DNA of 64,000 bases, from contig NC_073641.1 of the NCBI RefSeq assembly GCF_029407905.1, forward strand, positions 14,925,001-14,989,000, given 5' to 3'. The notes under the pieces are model-generated. The model did not search any database and was not told the origin of the DNA. It was given only the letters and a program-made list of their open reading frames with translations. The position numbers and the translations under genes were made by a program. The DNA is from Bubalus kerabau. Lineage: Eukaryota; Chordata; Mammalia; Artiodactyla; Bovidae. Of the stretch, positions 32,905 through 44,783 are shown piece after piece. Numbering within the stretch: position 1 is the first letter of the stretch; every line of letters starts with the position of its first letter.

Positions 32905-35120
32905 TGATGAAAATATAAGATGCTTATTTGAAGCATTTTTTAAAATAATACCAGCAGACTGGAAAGAATCTAAGTGAGTAACCAGTTTAATAAACTCCAG
33001 TATATCCACACCATTGAATATTATGCAGCTGTAAGCAAAACAGAAGAAAGTCACTGTCTATGAATAATGCAAAGAAATAGAGGAAAACAAAATGGGAAAG
33101 ACTAGAGGTCTCTTCAAGAAAATTAGAGATACCAAGGGAACATTTCATGCAAAGACGGGCACAATAACGGACAGAAATTGTATGGACCTAACAGAATCAA
33201 AAGATATTAAGAAGAGGTGGCAAGAATACACAGAACTATACAAAAAAGATCTTCATAACCCAGATAACCACAATGGTATGATCACTCACCTAAAGCCAGA
33301 TATCCTGGAGTGTGAAGTCAAGTGGGCCTTAGGAAGCATCACTATGAACAAAGCTAGTGGAGGTGATGGAGTTACAGTTGAGCTATTTCAAATCCTGAAA
33401 GATGATGCTGTGAAAGTGCTGCACTCAATATGTCAGCAAATTTAGAAAACTCAGCAGTGGCCACAGGACTGGAAAATGTCAGTTTTCATTCCAATCCCAA
33501 AGAAAGGCAATGTCAAAGAATGTTCAAACTACCATACAATTGCACTCATCTCACACTAGTAAAGCAATGCTCAAAATTCTCCAAGCCAGGCTCCAACAGT
33601 ACATGAACTGTGAACTTCCAGATGTTCAAGCTGGATTTAGAAAAGGCAAAAAAACAAGAGATCAAATTGCCAACATCCACTGGATCATCGAAAAAGCAAG
33701 AGACTTCCAGAAAAACATCTACTTCTGCTTTATTGACTATGCCAAAGCTTTTGATTGTGTGGATCACAACTGTGGAAATTCTTAAAGAGATAGGAAGACC
33801 AGACCACCTCACCTGCCTCCTGAGAAATCTGTATGCAGGTCAAGAAGCAACAGTTACAACAAGACATGGAACAACAGACTGGTTCCAAATTGGGAAAGAA
33901 GTATGTCAAGGTTGTTTATTGTCACCCTGTTTATTTAACTTCTATGCAGAGATTACCATGTGAAATGTCAGGCTGGATGAAGCACAAGATGGAATCAAAA
34001 TTGCCAGGAGAAATATCAATAACCTCAGATATGCAGATGACACCACCCTTATGGTAGAAAGAGAAGAGGAACTGAAGAGCCTCTTGATGAAAGTGAAAAA
34101 GGAGAATGAAAAAGTTGGCTTAAAACTTCAACATTCAAAAAACTAACATCATGGTATCTTGTCCCATCACCTCATGGCAAATATGTGGGAAACAATGAAA
34201 ACAGTGAGAGACTTTATTTTTTGAAGGGCTCCAAAATCACTGCGGATGGTGACTGCAGCCATGAAATTAAAAGATGCTTGCTCCTTGAAAGAAAAGCTAT
34301 GACCAACCTAGACAGCATATTAAAAAGCAGAGACATTACTTTGCTGACAAAGGTCTGTCTAGTCAAAGCTATAGTTTTTCCAGTAGTCATTATGGATGTG
34401 AGAGTTGGACTGTGAAGAAAGCTGAGTGCTGACAAATTGATGCCTTTGGATGTGGTGTTGGAGAAGACTCTTGAGAATCCCTTGGACTGTAAGGAGAACA
34501 AACCAGTCAATCCTAAGGAAATTAGTCCTGAATAGTCATTGGAAAGACTGATGCTGAAGGTAAAACTACAATACTTTGGCCACTTGATGGGAAGAACTGA
34601 CTCATTGGAAAAGACCCAGATGCTGGGAAAGATTGAAGGCAGGAGGAGAAGGGGACAACAGAGGATGAGATGGTTGGATGGCATCACTGACTCAATGTAC
34701 ACGAGTTTGAGCAAGGTTCAGGAGTTGATGATGGACAAGGAAGCTTGGCACGCTACAATCCATGGGGTCACAAAGAGTCGGACACAACTGAGCAACTGAA
34801 CTGAACTGATATTGATAGGGAAAGTTACGCAGGATGTACTATTAGGTTGAAAAAACAAAATAAAGCAAAACAAAACAACAAAAAAGATCGAGGTAAAAGT
34901 CACAGTATCAAGTAGGCTTCTGCCTTTTGTGGAAGAAAGGGATAATAGGTATTTGTATTTGCTGGTATCTGCACAAAGACCCCTGCAAGGAAACATAAGA
35001 AATAAGTAGATGAGAGGGAAAGAGACTGCTTCATGTTTACTTTGTTAAGAAGTTTTTGAATTTTGAAACATATGAATGCATTTCTTATTCAAAACAAATA
35101 GTAAAAATTTAAAAGACAGA
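32905..35120 (+). mobile_element. Old L1 (L1ME type) split by a BovB
   Basis: L1 ORF2-end text ('ttgaatattatgcagctgta') precedes the BovB. After it the L1 resumes ('ttgatagggaaagttacgca', 'ggtatttgtatttgctggta') and ends with 'gtttttgaattttgaaaca'. The two halves are in order. No coding capacity. Confidence 0.65.
33065..34808 (+). mobile_element. BovB LINE, 5'-truncated, 1.7 kb
   Basis: Covers the reverse-transcriptase region and 3' end to an ACTGAACTGAT tail. Open pieces at 33092-33445, 33510-33785, 33610-33963, 34185-34415 and 34539-34799 are in different frames, so the gene is frameshifted several times. Motif A (YAKAFD) is readable in the 33510-33785 piece. No endonuclease domain. Inserted in an old L1 without an obvious target-site duplication. 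Confidence 0.95.
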
Positions 35121-35329
35121 AGATAACATAAAAATACTTAAAATATGGTGTTGATGATAAAGGAAGGGAATGATCTATTTATATGGTTTGTTATAGTTTC
35201 TTTCCTTTCATTGAACACTTACTATTGGTCAAGACAGATTCAGTACCCACTGGCTGATACCCAGGCTGAATAGGGTTCCCCCTGCAATTATCCCTTCCTC
35301 ACCAAATCCAGTCCAAGTAATTACCTATC

Positions 35330-35870
35330 TAGTCCATTGTTTCTTTCTATCCTCCAGTCTTCCTTGCCCAAGTTCATGCTACCAGCTTACTTTCCCTAAT
35401 TTATTGCCTCAGCCTTTCCAGGGTCTTCTGTGTCTCCAGTCTCATCTCTCCGGTTCATGATCCAAGTACAGCCATAGTGTTCTATTTAAAATACAAATCT
35501 GATTTTGTCCCATTCCTGTTCAAAGGCTTTGGTTATCTCCCTTTCATCCACTGCCTTCATTCAAGATAAGCTTTAACTCACTCATTATTCAGTACCTAAG
35601 GTTCTCCATGATCATACCCCTGCTGACCCATTCAGCGCCATTCCTCTGTAGTCCTAGGCACCCGTCCCCACTGCCATGGAAAGTATAGACCTAGCTCTCC
35701 TAACCCACTGCCTCTTGTTGTCAGACCTTTCCGAGTGCTATTTCCTCTGCAAAGAAGATTGTTTCCCTTCTTGATTTTCTCTGACTTACTGTCATTTGAC
35801 TTTAAACCCTAGCTCTGATAGGATCTTAGTGGAAAATCTACCCTGACCACTCCTTAATACATCTCACAAT
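35330..35870 (+). mobile_element. L2-type LINE 3' region
   Basis: Pyrimidine-rich text in L2 order: 'caaaggctttggttatctcc', 'ggttctccatgatcatacc', 'gctatttcctctgcaaagaa' and 'aatctaccctgaccactcc'. Non-coding and ancient. Confidence 0.65.
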
Positions 35871-35962
35871 TTAAGAGCTGATAAAATTAAACAGCAACAC
35901 AATGCTACCTTGACAAACATTGTACAGGATTCACCAGTTTATATTTTCATATGGTGATGGTG

Positions 35963-36165
35963 GTGGTTTAGTCGCTAAGTCGTGTCCGACTCTTGCAACC
36001 CCATGGACAGTAGTGTGCCAGGTTCCTCTGTCCATAAGGTTCTCCAGGCAAGAATACTGGAGTGGGTTGCCATTCCTTTCTCCAGGGGATCTTCCCAACC
36101 CAGGAATCGAACCCTGGTCTCCTGCCTTGCAAGCAGATTTTTTACCAACTGAGCTACCCAGGCTA
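35963..36165 (-). mobile_element. Bov-tA SINE
   Basis: Antisense copy from 'gtttagtcgctaagtcgtg' to 'accaactgagctaccca', slightly short at the head side. No clear target-site duplication. Confidence 0.93.
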
Positions 36166-36249
36166 TTTTGGAGTGATCAATATTCTAAAAATTGTGATAC
36201 TTAGCAAAGTTGTAAATGTTTATAGACTTTCTGGGTTAAGTCAACTTTC

Positions 36250-36440
36250 TGGATAATCCTACAACACATTACCCTCTACCCACCTTGCCCCACACTCCTA
36301 CACTCTATCATGGCACTAATCACATCATTTTATAATTGTGTGAGTCCCTCACCAGACTCTGAGCTCCATGGGGACAGGGACACTGCTCTTCAATTGTATC
36401 TTCTGTGCCAAGCAGTGTTGACTTTAACCTACATGATACT
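36250..36440 (+). mobile_element. L2 LINE 3' end
   Basis: The order 'tatcatggcactaatcacat', 'ctctgagctccatggggaca' and 'tcttctgtgccaagcagtg' is the L2 terminus. Confidence 0.6.
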
Positions 36441-37199
36441 GAGTAATAAGAGATTTAAGGGAAACACCCCTGAGCTACTCCTTACCTATTTCTACCAGGG
36501 AGGGTGTCAAATAGAGTTGCACAGCAATTGGTCACGATTCCCTAATTCTGAGCTATGACAAAGGTCTTTACAGTTAGACCTCCAAGCAGGAAATGACTCT
36601 TTTTGCTTCAAAGCGTCTTTTAAATGCCCTACCCAAAGCCATAGGGCTGAGAAACAAAATCCCACAGAGAGAACACTTGGAGAGCTCTTGTAAACAGACC
36701 TAGAGTAGTCCTTGCCAATGTTAAGCAACGAAGTCTAATTAATCACTCTCTAGGGCTAGTAATAAGAGGTCTGTGGCAAGGAAGGTATCTCTAAACCCAT
36801 CACAGGAGGACATCACATAGATACACAGCTACATTGGAAGAAAACAACCAAGTTCAGGACCAGAACTTTTCTCTTTGCTGTGATCATTAAAAAAGGATTA
36901 CCAATTTCTCTGGTGAGGAAAAATTAGAGGCTCGTATCAGACTCACTGTTGGAACATTTATTGCCCATATACTACAGGATGAATTGGTAAAGATACAGTT
37001 TTCATATCTAGATTCACTGATCTTTAACAAAGCTTGTCTTAAACAACCTCTAGTTATCAATTTTATAGACACCTAGATCCAGGAGCTCTTGCCAAATATT
37101 CAGAATCAAAATAGTCTTCAGAATGAGCAAAACCAGGTAAGTAGCTCCCCCCATTCCCCTGCCCCCGTGCACCCTTCCTGTCCAACATCCCTTTCAGAT
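36441..37199. other. Unique sequence, no feature recognised
   Basis: Short frames only (for example minus 36507-36728), without similarity or splice context. Confidence 0.45.
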
Positions 37200-37300
37200 T
37201 AGGTCTTATGAAAGCCTATTTTTTAGCTCAGTGAATGGCATGCACACATAATTGATGCTTAAGATTTGTTGAATGAAAAAGTGAATGAATGGATTAAATA
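37200..37300 (+). mobile_element. L2/MIR-type terminal fragment
   Basis: Ends with 'gatttgttgaatgaaaaagt' and 'gaatgaatgg', the classic tail shared by L2 and MIR. Confidence 0.55.
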
Positions 37301-37944
37301 TACATGCCACCTGCCAATATTTCAGGTTCTACATCTTAACATTTTATACCTTATACCACTTTCTCCATCACAAGCATAAATCTAATAAATGGATTCCATG
37401 TACTTCTGCTATGTTATATTAACAGCTAGATGTAGCTCTAAAGCCAAAGACCGTATTTCCTTCTACCATTAATCTTTCTCCAGCTTGAGAGCTCGAAAAG
37501 TCATAATGATGAAGGTTGTCATAATGAACCCAAACAGTAATTGTAATAAGAAAACGGAGGAAGAAAATGGAAAAAGAAAATGTGTCTCCCACAGCACCAC
37601 AGATAAATGACCCTATTCTCTCCTGATTCCAAATCCACATGGCTGTATTTGTTCTTGTCAAGATCATTAGGTACCAAAAGTCCATTTGACATTAGTGGGA
37701 ATGATATTCTTAATAGGAGTAATATATCGATGGAAAAAATAGCATACCTCTTATTTCTGCAGGTTCTTGTCTAATTTGCAAAACTTTAAAAGTTAAAACG
37801 CATTTAAAATACTTAATATAAAGTTGGTATGAAGGAGACATGAAAGCGAGTAACCTGCTCTAGCCAATCCTCTTAAACCAAAGTAAGTAATTACTTCTAA
37901 TAAAGCAATCAAGGACTTGAATGAGAACAGGTTTAATATTAACT
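37301..37944. other. Unique sequence, no feature recognised
   Basis: An 88-codon minus-strand frame at 37419-37685 has no similarity that I recognise and is not called. Confidence 0.45.
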
Positions 37945-37956
37945 TAGTTAAATATT

Positions 37957-38215
37957 TGGAGAAGGCGATGGCACCCCACTCCAGTACTCTTGCCTGGAAA
38001 ATCCCATGGATGGAGGAGACTGGTAGGCTGCAGTCCATGGGGTCGCTAAGAGTCGGACATGACTGAGTGACTTCACTTTCATGCATTGGAGAAGGAAATG
38101 GCAACCCACTCCAGTGTTCTTGCTTGGAGAATCCCAGGGATGGGGAGCCTGGTGGCTGCTGTCTATGGGGTTGCACAGAGTCGGACACGACTGAAGTGAC
38201 TTAGCAGTAGCAGAG
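37957..38215 (+). mobile_element. BOV-A2 SINE, full dimer
   Basis: Two monomers, shortened linker (ttcactttcatgcattgg), tail 'ttagcagtagcagag'. Perfect 12-bp target-site duplication, tagttaaatatt, at 37945-37956 and 38216-38227. Confidence 0.97.
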
Positions 38216-38579
38216 TAGTTAAATATTAACTTGGGGATTTAAAAGATTCTTTCCATAATTCTCTTCTCCTCTTTTTTTAAAAAAAGATATTTTAAAAATC
38301 ATTTTTATAAGTTACATCTTCCTGTAATTCCAAAGCATTTAACATACAATGAGAACTACAAAAGAATATAGAGAAATTTATAAGACTGCTAAATCATTCT
38401 GACACCCATTGGGCCCTGATGGATTTAGTAATGAGTTTCACAATAAGATCCCAGACAAATTAAGTAATGAAATGCTTGATCCTGAGGAAAAAGTGTGGCC
38501 TTATTCCGAAGTGCCAAGAACTTAGTTTGGAATGATGGCTAGAACTACAAAGGTCATTGAGCAGTGAGGCCATAAGAAG

Positions 38580-38813
38580 GAGGGCTTCCTATGTGGCGCT
38601 AGGAGTAAAGAACCTGCCTGCCAAAGCAGGAAATGTAAAAGACATGAATTCAATCCCTGGGTTGGGAAGATCCCCTAGGGGAGATCATGGCAACCCACTC
38701 CCATATTCTTGCCTGGAGAATCCCCACTGTAGCTCTGGCAGGCTACCGTGCATAGCATCGCAGAGAGTCAGACACGACTGAAATGACCTAGCACACACAC
38801 ACACACACACACA
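38580..38813 (+). mobile_element. Bov-tA SINE with (CA)n tail
   Basis: Diverged full-length copy with a 10-bp extra stretch in the head (atgtaaaagacatg). The tail has become a CA microsatellite at about 38791-38813. Perfect 10-bp target-site duplication, ccataagaag, at 38570-38579 and 38814-38823. Confidence 0.94.
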
Positions 38814-38974
38814 CCATAAGAAGATGCTACTTATGTTAAACCGATATTAATTTCATGCTGTCTCCTTTCACACTGCCCATGGTCTTGCCCTGATACTGAC
38901 CTCCTTCCAGGTCAATTAAGGCCAGAGAACAATAATTCTGTCCCAATATTTATGCATTATTTCAGGAGAGTGGG

Positions 38975-39183
38975 CGTCCCTGGTGGCTCAGACAGTAAAG
39001 AATCTGCCTGCTATGCGGGAGACCCAGGTTCGATCCCTGGGTTGGGAGGATCCCTTGGAGAAGGGAATGGCTATCCACTCCAGTATTCTTGCCTGGACAA
39101 TTTCATGGACAGAGGAGCCTGGTGTGCTACAGCCCATGGGGTCACAAAGAGTTGGACACACCTGAATGGCTAACACTTTCTTT
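38975..39183 (+). mobile_element. Bov-tA SINE
   Basis: Full-length copy. Perfect 10-bp target-site duplication, ggagagtggg, at 38965-38974 and 39184-39193. Confidence 0.96.
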
Positions 39184-39319
39184 GGAGAGTGGGACATTCT
39201 TAAAATAGACAAATCACTTCTCTAATCTCTTTTTCTCTAGTCTCCTTAAAATGACTACTTTCCATTCAACTCAACTCTTAGACAAAAATAAGAAACCAGA
39301 GAAGTACTGGGTTAAATCC

Positions 39320-39500
39320 AGATTTTTAATTCTGGCTGCACATTGGAATCACAAGGGAGCTCTTAAAATAGTTCCATGCCCAGTTACCACCCCAGGCCAA
39401 TTATGTCAGAAGATCTGGGACTGTCTGTGGGACTGGATCCAGAGATCTGTTTCCAAAGTTCTCCAAGAGGTTCCAGTGTGTTGCCACCATTGAGAATCTT
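39320..39500. mobile_element. MER5-type hAT MITE
   Basis: It reads 'ggctgcacattggaatcaca', 'gggactggatccagagatct' and 'caccattgagaatctttggg', characteristic of MER5A. Confidence 0.75.
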
Positions 39501-39713
39501 TGGGAGAGTTGAGTCACATTGATGACGTGTGCTTCAAATCATCAAAAAGGCAGGCAGTTTAGTACTCTGCTCACATGCAGCATTGGGCCTGGAAATGTTC
39601 TAGCAACCTATGACATAAAATAACCTGAAGGATGACTTATATCTAGGAAATTATCTATGAAAAGACTTTCACTTGGTTTAGTTTTAAAGACTTCAAATTC
39701 ATGCACTATGCTA

Positions 39714-39930
39714 GGACTTCCCTGGTGTCTCAGATGGTAAAGCGTCTGCCTACAATGCGGGAGACCCAGGTTCAATCCCTGGGTTGGGAAGATCCTCTGG
39801 AGAAGGAAATGGCAACCCACTCCAGTACTCTTTTGCCTGTAAAATCCCATGGACAGAGAAGCATGGTAGGCTACAGTCCATGGGGTTGCAAAGAGTCAGA
39901 CACAACTAAGCGACTTCAATTCACTTCACT
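39714..39930 (+). mobile_element. Bov-tA SINE
   Basis: Full-length copy from ggacttccctggtgtctcag. The tail resembles the BOV-A2 linker (gacttcaattcacttcac). No clear target-site duplication. Confidence 0.94.
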
Positions 39931-40051
39931 TTAGCAACCTACCATAAAAGGAGGCATCCAGTACAAAAGAAAAGCATTGCTATATACTTAAGGTTCCCAA
40001 CATCAAACTTTTTAGTTAGCTTTTCTTTGCAGAAAGATCTGCAAAGACCTT

Positions 40052-40750
40052 TAGTTCAGTTCAGTCACTCAGTCGTGTCTGACTCTTTGCAACCCCATGA
40101 ATCGCAGCACACCAGGCCTCCCTGTCCATTACCAACTCCTGCAGTTCACTCAAACTCACCTCCATTGAGTCGGTGATGCCATCCAGCCATCTCATCCTCT
40201 TTCGTCCCCTTCTCCTCTGCCCCCAGTCCCCCCCAGAATCAGAGTCTTTTCCAATGAGTCAACTCTTCGCATGAGATGGCCGAAGTATTGGAGTTTCAGC
40301 TTTAGCATCAGTCCTTCCAATGAACACCCAGGACTGATCTCCTTTAGGATGGACTGGTTGCATCTCCTTGCAGTCCAAGGGACTCTCAAGAGTCTTCTCC
40401 AACACCACAGTTCAAAAGCATCAATTCTTCAGCGCTCAGCTTTCTTCACAGTCCACCTCTCACATCCATACATGACCACTGGAAAAACCATAGCCTTGAC
40501 TAGATGGACCTTTGTTGGCAAAGTAATGTCTCTGCTTTTGAATATGCTATCTAGGTTGGTCATAACTTTCCTTCCAAGGAGTAAGTGTCTTTTAATTTCA
40601 TGGCTGCAGTCACCATCTGCAGTGATTTTGGAGACCCCCAAAATAAAGTCTGACACTGTTTCCACTGTTTCCCCATCTATTTCCCAAGAAGTGATGGGAC
40701 CAGATGCCATGATCTTCATTTTCTGAATGTTGAGCTTTAAGCCAACTTTG
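40052..40750 (-). mobile_element. BovB LINE 3' region, 0.7 kb
   Basis: The antisense copy starts with the reverse complement of the ACTGAACTG tail and extends into ORF2. The minus-strand frames at 40429-40758 and 40192-40389 are in-order remnants of the ORF2 C-terminus (including the VVMYGCERWTVKKAE stretch). 5'-truncated downstream of the catalytic core. Confidence 0.95.
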
Positions 40751-41629
40751 ACTTTCAAAGATAGTCAGTGCAAGAACACAAGAACCTCCTGGGAAAATTA
40801 AGCCAATGACTTCTTTGAAAGGAAAAAAAGGGAAAAGAAATTCTACCCAATTTGAAGGAGATGATGTTTCACTGCTATTTCACCCAAGGTTGTAGCTCCC
40901 ACCCAGGGTGACCTCCTTACACCTTAATATTTTAGGGTTAGAGGTCTAGTGGCAGATGATCAGGAGCAAGACAGCACTTTCAGGTATCTGGAACTGATTT
41001 CATGGAGCGATTTCTAGATGGCTTTTTCAAGAACTCTCCCTTACACTGATGACCATTAAACTCATAATCCCAGTGCCCAGGGGGCAAAATGTATGATCAT
41101 GGTGGCAGACAAAGCTATACTGTGTGGTTGGGTTGAATCTTCTCTTACAGCAATGCCTGCAGAAGTGCCCACAGTATTAAGGCCAGTTTAACTCTTGTGG
41201 CTTTCTACTATTGAGGCCAGTTTAACTCATGGTTCTTCCTACTCCAAGAGTATTTGCTTTGTTAGTCCTATTCTAAGCTCAGTTTATAGGCATGAACAAG
41301 AGTTTCTCCATGTTTATTTATCGCTCTCTATTTTATTTTTACTGTAAAATATAAGCTCTTTGAGGACAGGGTCTTTGCTTTGAAATTCTCTCAAGTATTA
41401 AAGAATAGAATTCTTTGGGTGGGGGGGTGGGAGGAGAGCTTGTCTCTGTTTCTCTATTAAGTTAATAGGATCTGGTATAGGTTCTAAATTTTATTTAAAG
41501 TTTTGCTATTAACCAACATACTTGGCCAGGATTTTATTTTTAATGAAAATATCCAGGGTTAGCAGGTTAATTTGTACAGACTTTCTGAAAGACAACTTTT
41601 GCAACATTGATTAAAAAAAAAAACAAAGA
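40751..41629. other. Unique sequence with a small tandem duplication
   Basis: No gene recognised. An imperfect direct tandem duplication of about 34 bp lies at 41174-41242 (both units contain aggccagtttaactc). A G-run lies at about 41420-41427. Confidence 0.5.
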
Positions 41630-42130
41630 CTCTTAAAATAGGCATACCCTTTGACCCAGATTTTCTGTTTCTAAAAAAAAGTATCCAAGGAAATAAATAA
41701 ATATATAAATAAGCATATGTGCCAAGATTAACTATAAAGATGTTCACTGCAGTATTGATTATAGTAGGAAGCCTTTGGAAATAACCTAAATGAAGAGAGA
41801 TTGGCTAAATACATTATGACATATTTCTAATGACTCTTGGGTCCACGGGTGCCTTTCTTGTGCCTTAGGGCCCACAGGATGGAGGGTAGGTATGGAAGGA
41901 AGAAAGCCAGTGGGAGCCTGAGTGAGTGGGGCCCTGGATCTCCCATTCCTGTCTTGCCCTCAAAAGCTTGAATTTTATGTTTCATGTAGGGTGGCTTGTT
42001 TTGAAAAATTAGTTCTGCTGCCAAAAATAGTTGAATATGATTGTCTGAATATAACTGAAATACAAAGATATCTATAATATTTCATGAAGTGAAATAAAAT
42101 ATACTGTAAAACTAGTTTCATCTCATTTTT
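41630..42130 (+). mobile_element. Old L1 (L1ME type) 3' region
   Basis: It reads 'cctttgacccagattttctg', 'gtgccaagattaactataaa' and 'gagattggctaaatacatta'. The region 41820-42000 inside it is less clear and may be unrelated sequence. Non-coding. Confidence 0.55.
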
Positions 42131-42456
42131 ATTACTATGCATGTATAAGCTATATATATGAGAATATATAAAAATGAGTGTATATATATATACGTACATA
42201 CAAACATACACATATACATATGTATATACATACACATTATATATGTATGTATGCATGTATGTATGTGTATATCCATACATGCACATATATACCTATATAC
42301 ATGCAATCACATACACACATATATACATACATATACACACACGCATATGTGTGTATACATACATACACATGTATGTGTGTACATATGTGTATGCATGTAT
42401 TATATGTGCATGTATGTGTACATATATGTGTGTTTGTGTGTGCATGTATGTATGTG

Positions 42457-42658
42457 TGTCTTCCCTTGTGGTTCAGATGGTAAAGCATCTGCCTACAATG
42501 TGGGAGGCCCTCGTTCATTCCCTGGGTCAGGATGATCCCCTGGAGAAGGAAATGGCAACCCACTCTAGTACTCTTGCCTGGAAAATCCCATCGACAGAGG
42601 AGCCTGGTAGGCTATAGTCCATAGGGTCGCAAAGAGTCGGACATGACTGAGCAACTTC
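42457..42658 (+). mobile_element. Bov-tA SINE
   Basis: Full-length copy (gtcttcccttgtggttcag to catgactgagcaacttcac) inserted in the microsatellite. Confidence 0.93.
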
Positions 42659-42902
42659 ACATATGTACATACAGTTGTATGTATATGTATGTGTATATGT
42701 ATATGTGTGTATACACACACGTGTATACATACATACATGTGTGTATACATGCATATGTATGTGTGTGTACATTTATGCATAGACACATACACATATATAC
42801 ATATATACATACATATACACACATGCATATATGCATATATATATGCATGCATATATATATGTATGTGTGTATATATATATATATAGTATGTATATATTTA
42901 TA

Positions 42903-43020
42903 CCCCTTGGAGAAGGGAAAGGCTATCCACTCCAATATTCTGGCCTAGAGAATTCCATGGACTATATAGTCCATGGAGTTGCAGAGTCAGACACAACTGA
43001 GTGACTTTCACTTCACTTCA
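42903..43020 (+). mobile_element. Bov-tA SINE, 5'-truncated
   Basis: Starts within the Bov-A body (ccttggagaagggaaaggc) and runs to the tail (cactgagtgactttcac type). The tRNA-like head is missing. Confidence 0.9.
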
Positions 43021-43068
43021 CTTCATATATATATGTATATATAAAAATCTTTTATATATATATTAGAT

Positions 43069-43182
43069 AAGGCTTCCTTGGTGGCTCAGATGGTAAACAA
43101 TCTGCCTGCAATGCAGGAGAGCTGGGTTCTATCGCTGGGTCAGGAAGATCCCCTAGAGAAGAGAATGGCTACCCATGCCAGT
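43069..43182 (+). mobile_element. Bov-tA SINE, 3'-truncated, abutting L1
   Basis: The tRNA-like head (ggcttccttggtggctcag) and start of the body are present. It stops abruptly at 'atgccagttt', where L1 ORF2 sequence begins with no tail or target-site duplication between. Confidence 0.9.
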
Positions 43183-44783
43183 TTTTTTGAGAATGGAACT
43201 GGAGGAATCAACCTGCCTGACTTCAGGCTATACCACAAAGCTACAGTCATCAAGACAGTATGGTACTGGCACAAAGACAGAAATATAGCTCAATGGAACA
43301 AAATAGAAAGCCCAGAGATAAATCCATGCACCTATGGACACCTTATCTTTGACAAAGGATGCAAGAATATACAATGGAGAAAAGACAATCTCTTTAACAA
43401 GTGGTGCTGGGAAAACCGGTCAACCACTTGTAAAAGAATGAAACTAGAACACTTTCTAACACCATACACAAAATAAACTCAAAATGGACTAAAGATCTAA
43501 ATGTAAGACCAGAAACTATAAAACTCCTAGAGGAAAACATAAGCAAAACACTCTCCGACATAAATCACAGCAGGATCCTCTATGACCCACCTCCCAGAAT
43601 AATGGAAATAAAAGCAAAAATAAACAAATGGGACCTAATTAAACTTAAAAGCTTCTGCAAAACAAAGGAAACTATAAGCAAGGTGAAAAGACAGCCTTCA
43701 GAATGGGAGAAAATAATAGCAAAGGAAGCAACTGACAAACAACTAATCTCAAAAATATACAAGCAACTCCTGCAGCTCAATTCCAGAAAAATAAACGACC
43801 CAATCAAAAAATGGGCCAAAGAACTAAATAGACATTTCTCCAAGGAAGACATACAGATGGCTAACAAACACAAGAAAAGATGCTCAACATCACTCATTAT
43901 CAGAGAAACGCAAATCAAAACCACAATGAGGTACCATCTCATGCCAGTCAGAATGGCTGCTATTCAAAAGTCTACAAGCAATAAACGCTGGAAAGGATGT
44001 GGAGAAAAGGGAACCCTCTTACACTGTTGGTGGGAATGCAAACTAGTACAGCCACTATGGAGAACAGTGTGGAGATTCCTTAAAAAACTGGAAATAGAAC
44101 TGCGATATGACCCAGCAATCCCACTGCTGGGCATACACACTGAGGAAATCAGAATTGAAAGAGACACGTGTACCCCAATGTTCATCGCAGCACTGTTTAT
44201 AATAGCCAGGACATGGAAGCAACCTAGATGTCCATCAGCAGATGAATGGATAAGAAAGCTATGGTATACAATGGAATATTACTCAGCCATTAAAAAGAAT
44301 ATATTTGAATCAGTTCTAATGAGGTGGATGAAACTGGAACCTATTTACAGAGTGAAGTAAGTCAGAAAGAAAAACACCAATACAGTATACTAATGCATAT
44401 ATATGGAATTTAGAAAGACAGTAACAATAACCCTATATGCAGGACAGCAAAAGAGACACAGATGTATAGAGCAGTCTATCGGCCTCTGTGGGAAAGGGCT
44501 AGGGTGGGATGATTTGAGAGAATAGTACTGAAACACGTATATTATCATATGTGAAACAGATCACTAGTCCAGGTTTGATGCAAGAGACAGGGTGCTCAGG
44601 GCTGGTGCACTGGGATGACCCTGAGGGATGGGATGGGGAGGGAGGTGGGAGGGGGGTTCAGGATGGGAACACATGTACACCCATGGCTGATTCATGTCAA
44701 TGTATGGCAAAACGCACTACAATATTGTAAAGTAATTAGCCTCCAGTTAAAATAAATAAATTTTTTTAAAAAAAGAACACACC
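43183..44783 (+). mobile_element. Young L1 (bovine L1-BT type), 5'-truncated, 1.6 kb
   Basis: ORF2 C-terminal third, 3' UTR (with 'ggctggtgcactgggatgac') and a short A/T tail. Close to the presumed bovine consensus, so relatively young. One nucleotide is missing in an A-run near 43470, where cacaaaataaactc breaks the frame. No endonuclease or reverse-transcriptase core, so it cannot move alone. Confidence 0.95.
43602..44360 (+). pseudogene. L1 ORF2 C-terminal region (252 codons open)
   Basis: The longest intact L1 coding stretch here. It encodes the C-terminal segment downstream of the reverse-transcriptase domain, including the cysteine-rich signature GTLLHCWWECK at about residues 137-147, then PLWRTVWRFL and DPAIPLLGIHTEE. 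In a complete L1 this segment belongs to the ribonucleoprotein that binds L1 RNA. The frame is separated from the upstream ORF2 part (to 43476) by a 1-nt deletion. There is no promoter and no complete protein. The stop at 44360 is near the normal ORF2 end. Confidence 0.9.

Larger units (their letters stand above)
42150..43068. repeat. Long TA/TG/CA alternating microsatellite in three blocks
   Basis: Blocks 42150-42456, 42659-42902 and 43021-43068 consist of TATA, CATA, TGTA and TACA units. SINEs separate them. Apart from these insertions roughly 600 bp of alternating purine/pyrimidine sequence is present, on both strands open in many frames that are not genes. Confidence 0.92.

Noticed and set aside
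42158..42948. Long open frames rich in Tyr, Ile, His and Thr on both strands
   Set aside because: They are translations of the TA/TG/CA microsatellite and its SINEs. Open in nearly every frame, with no protein signal.
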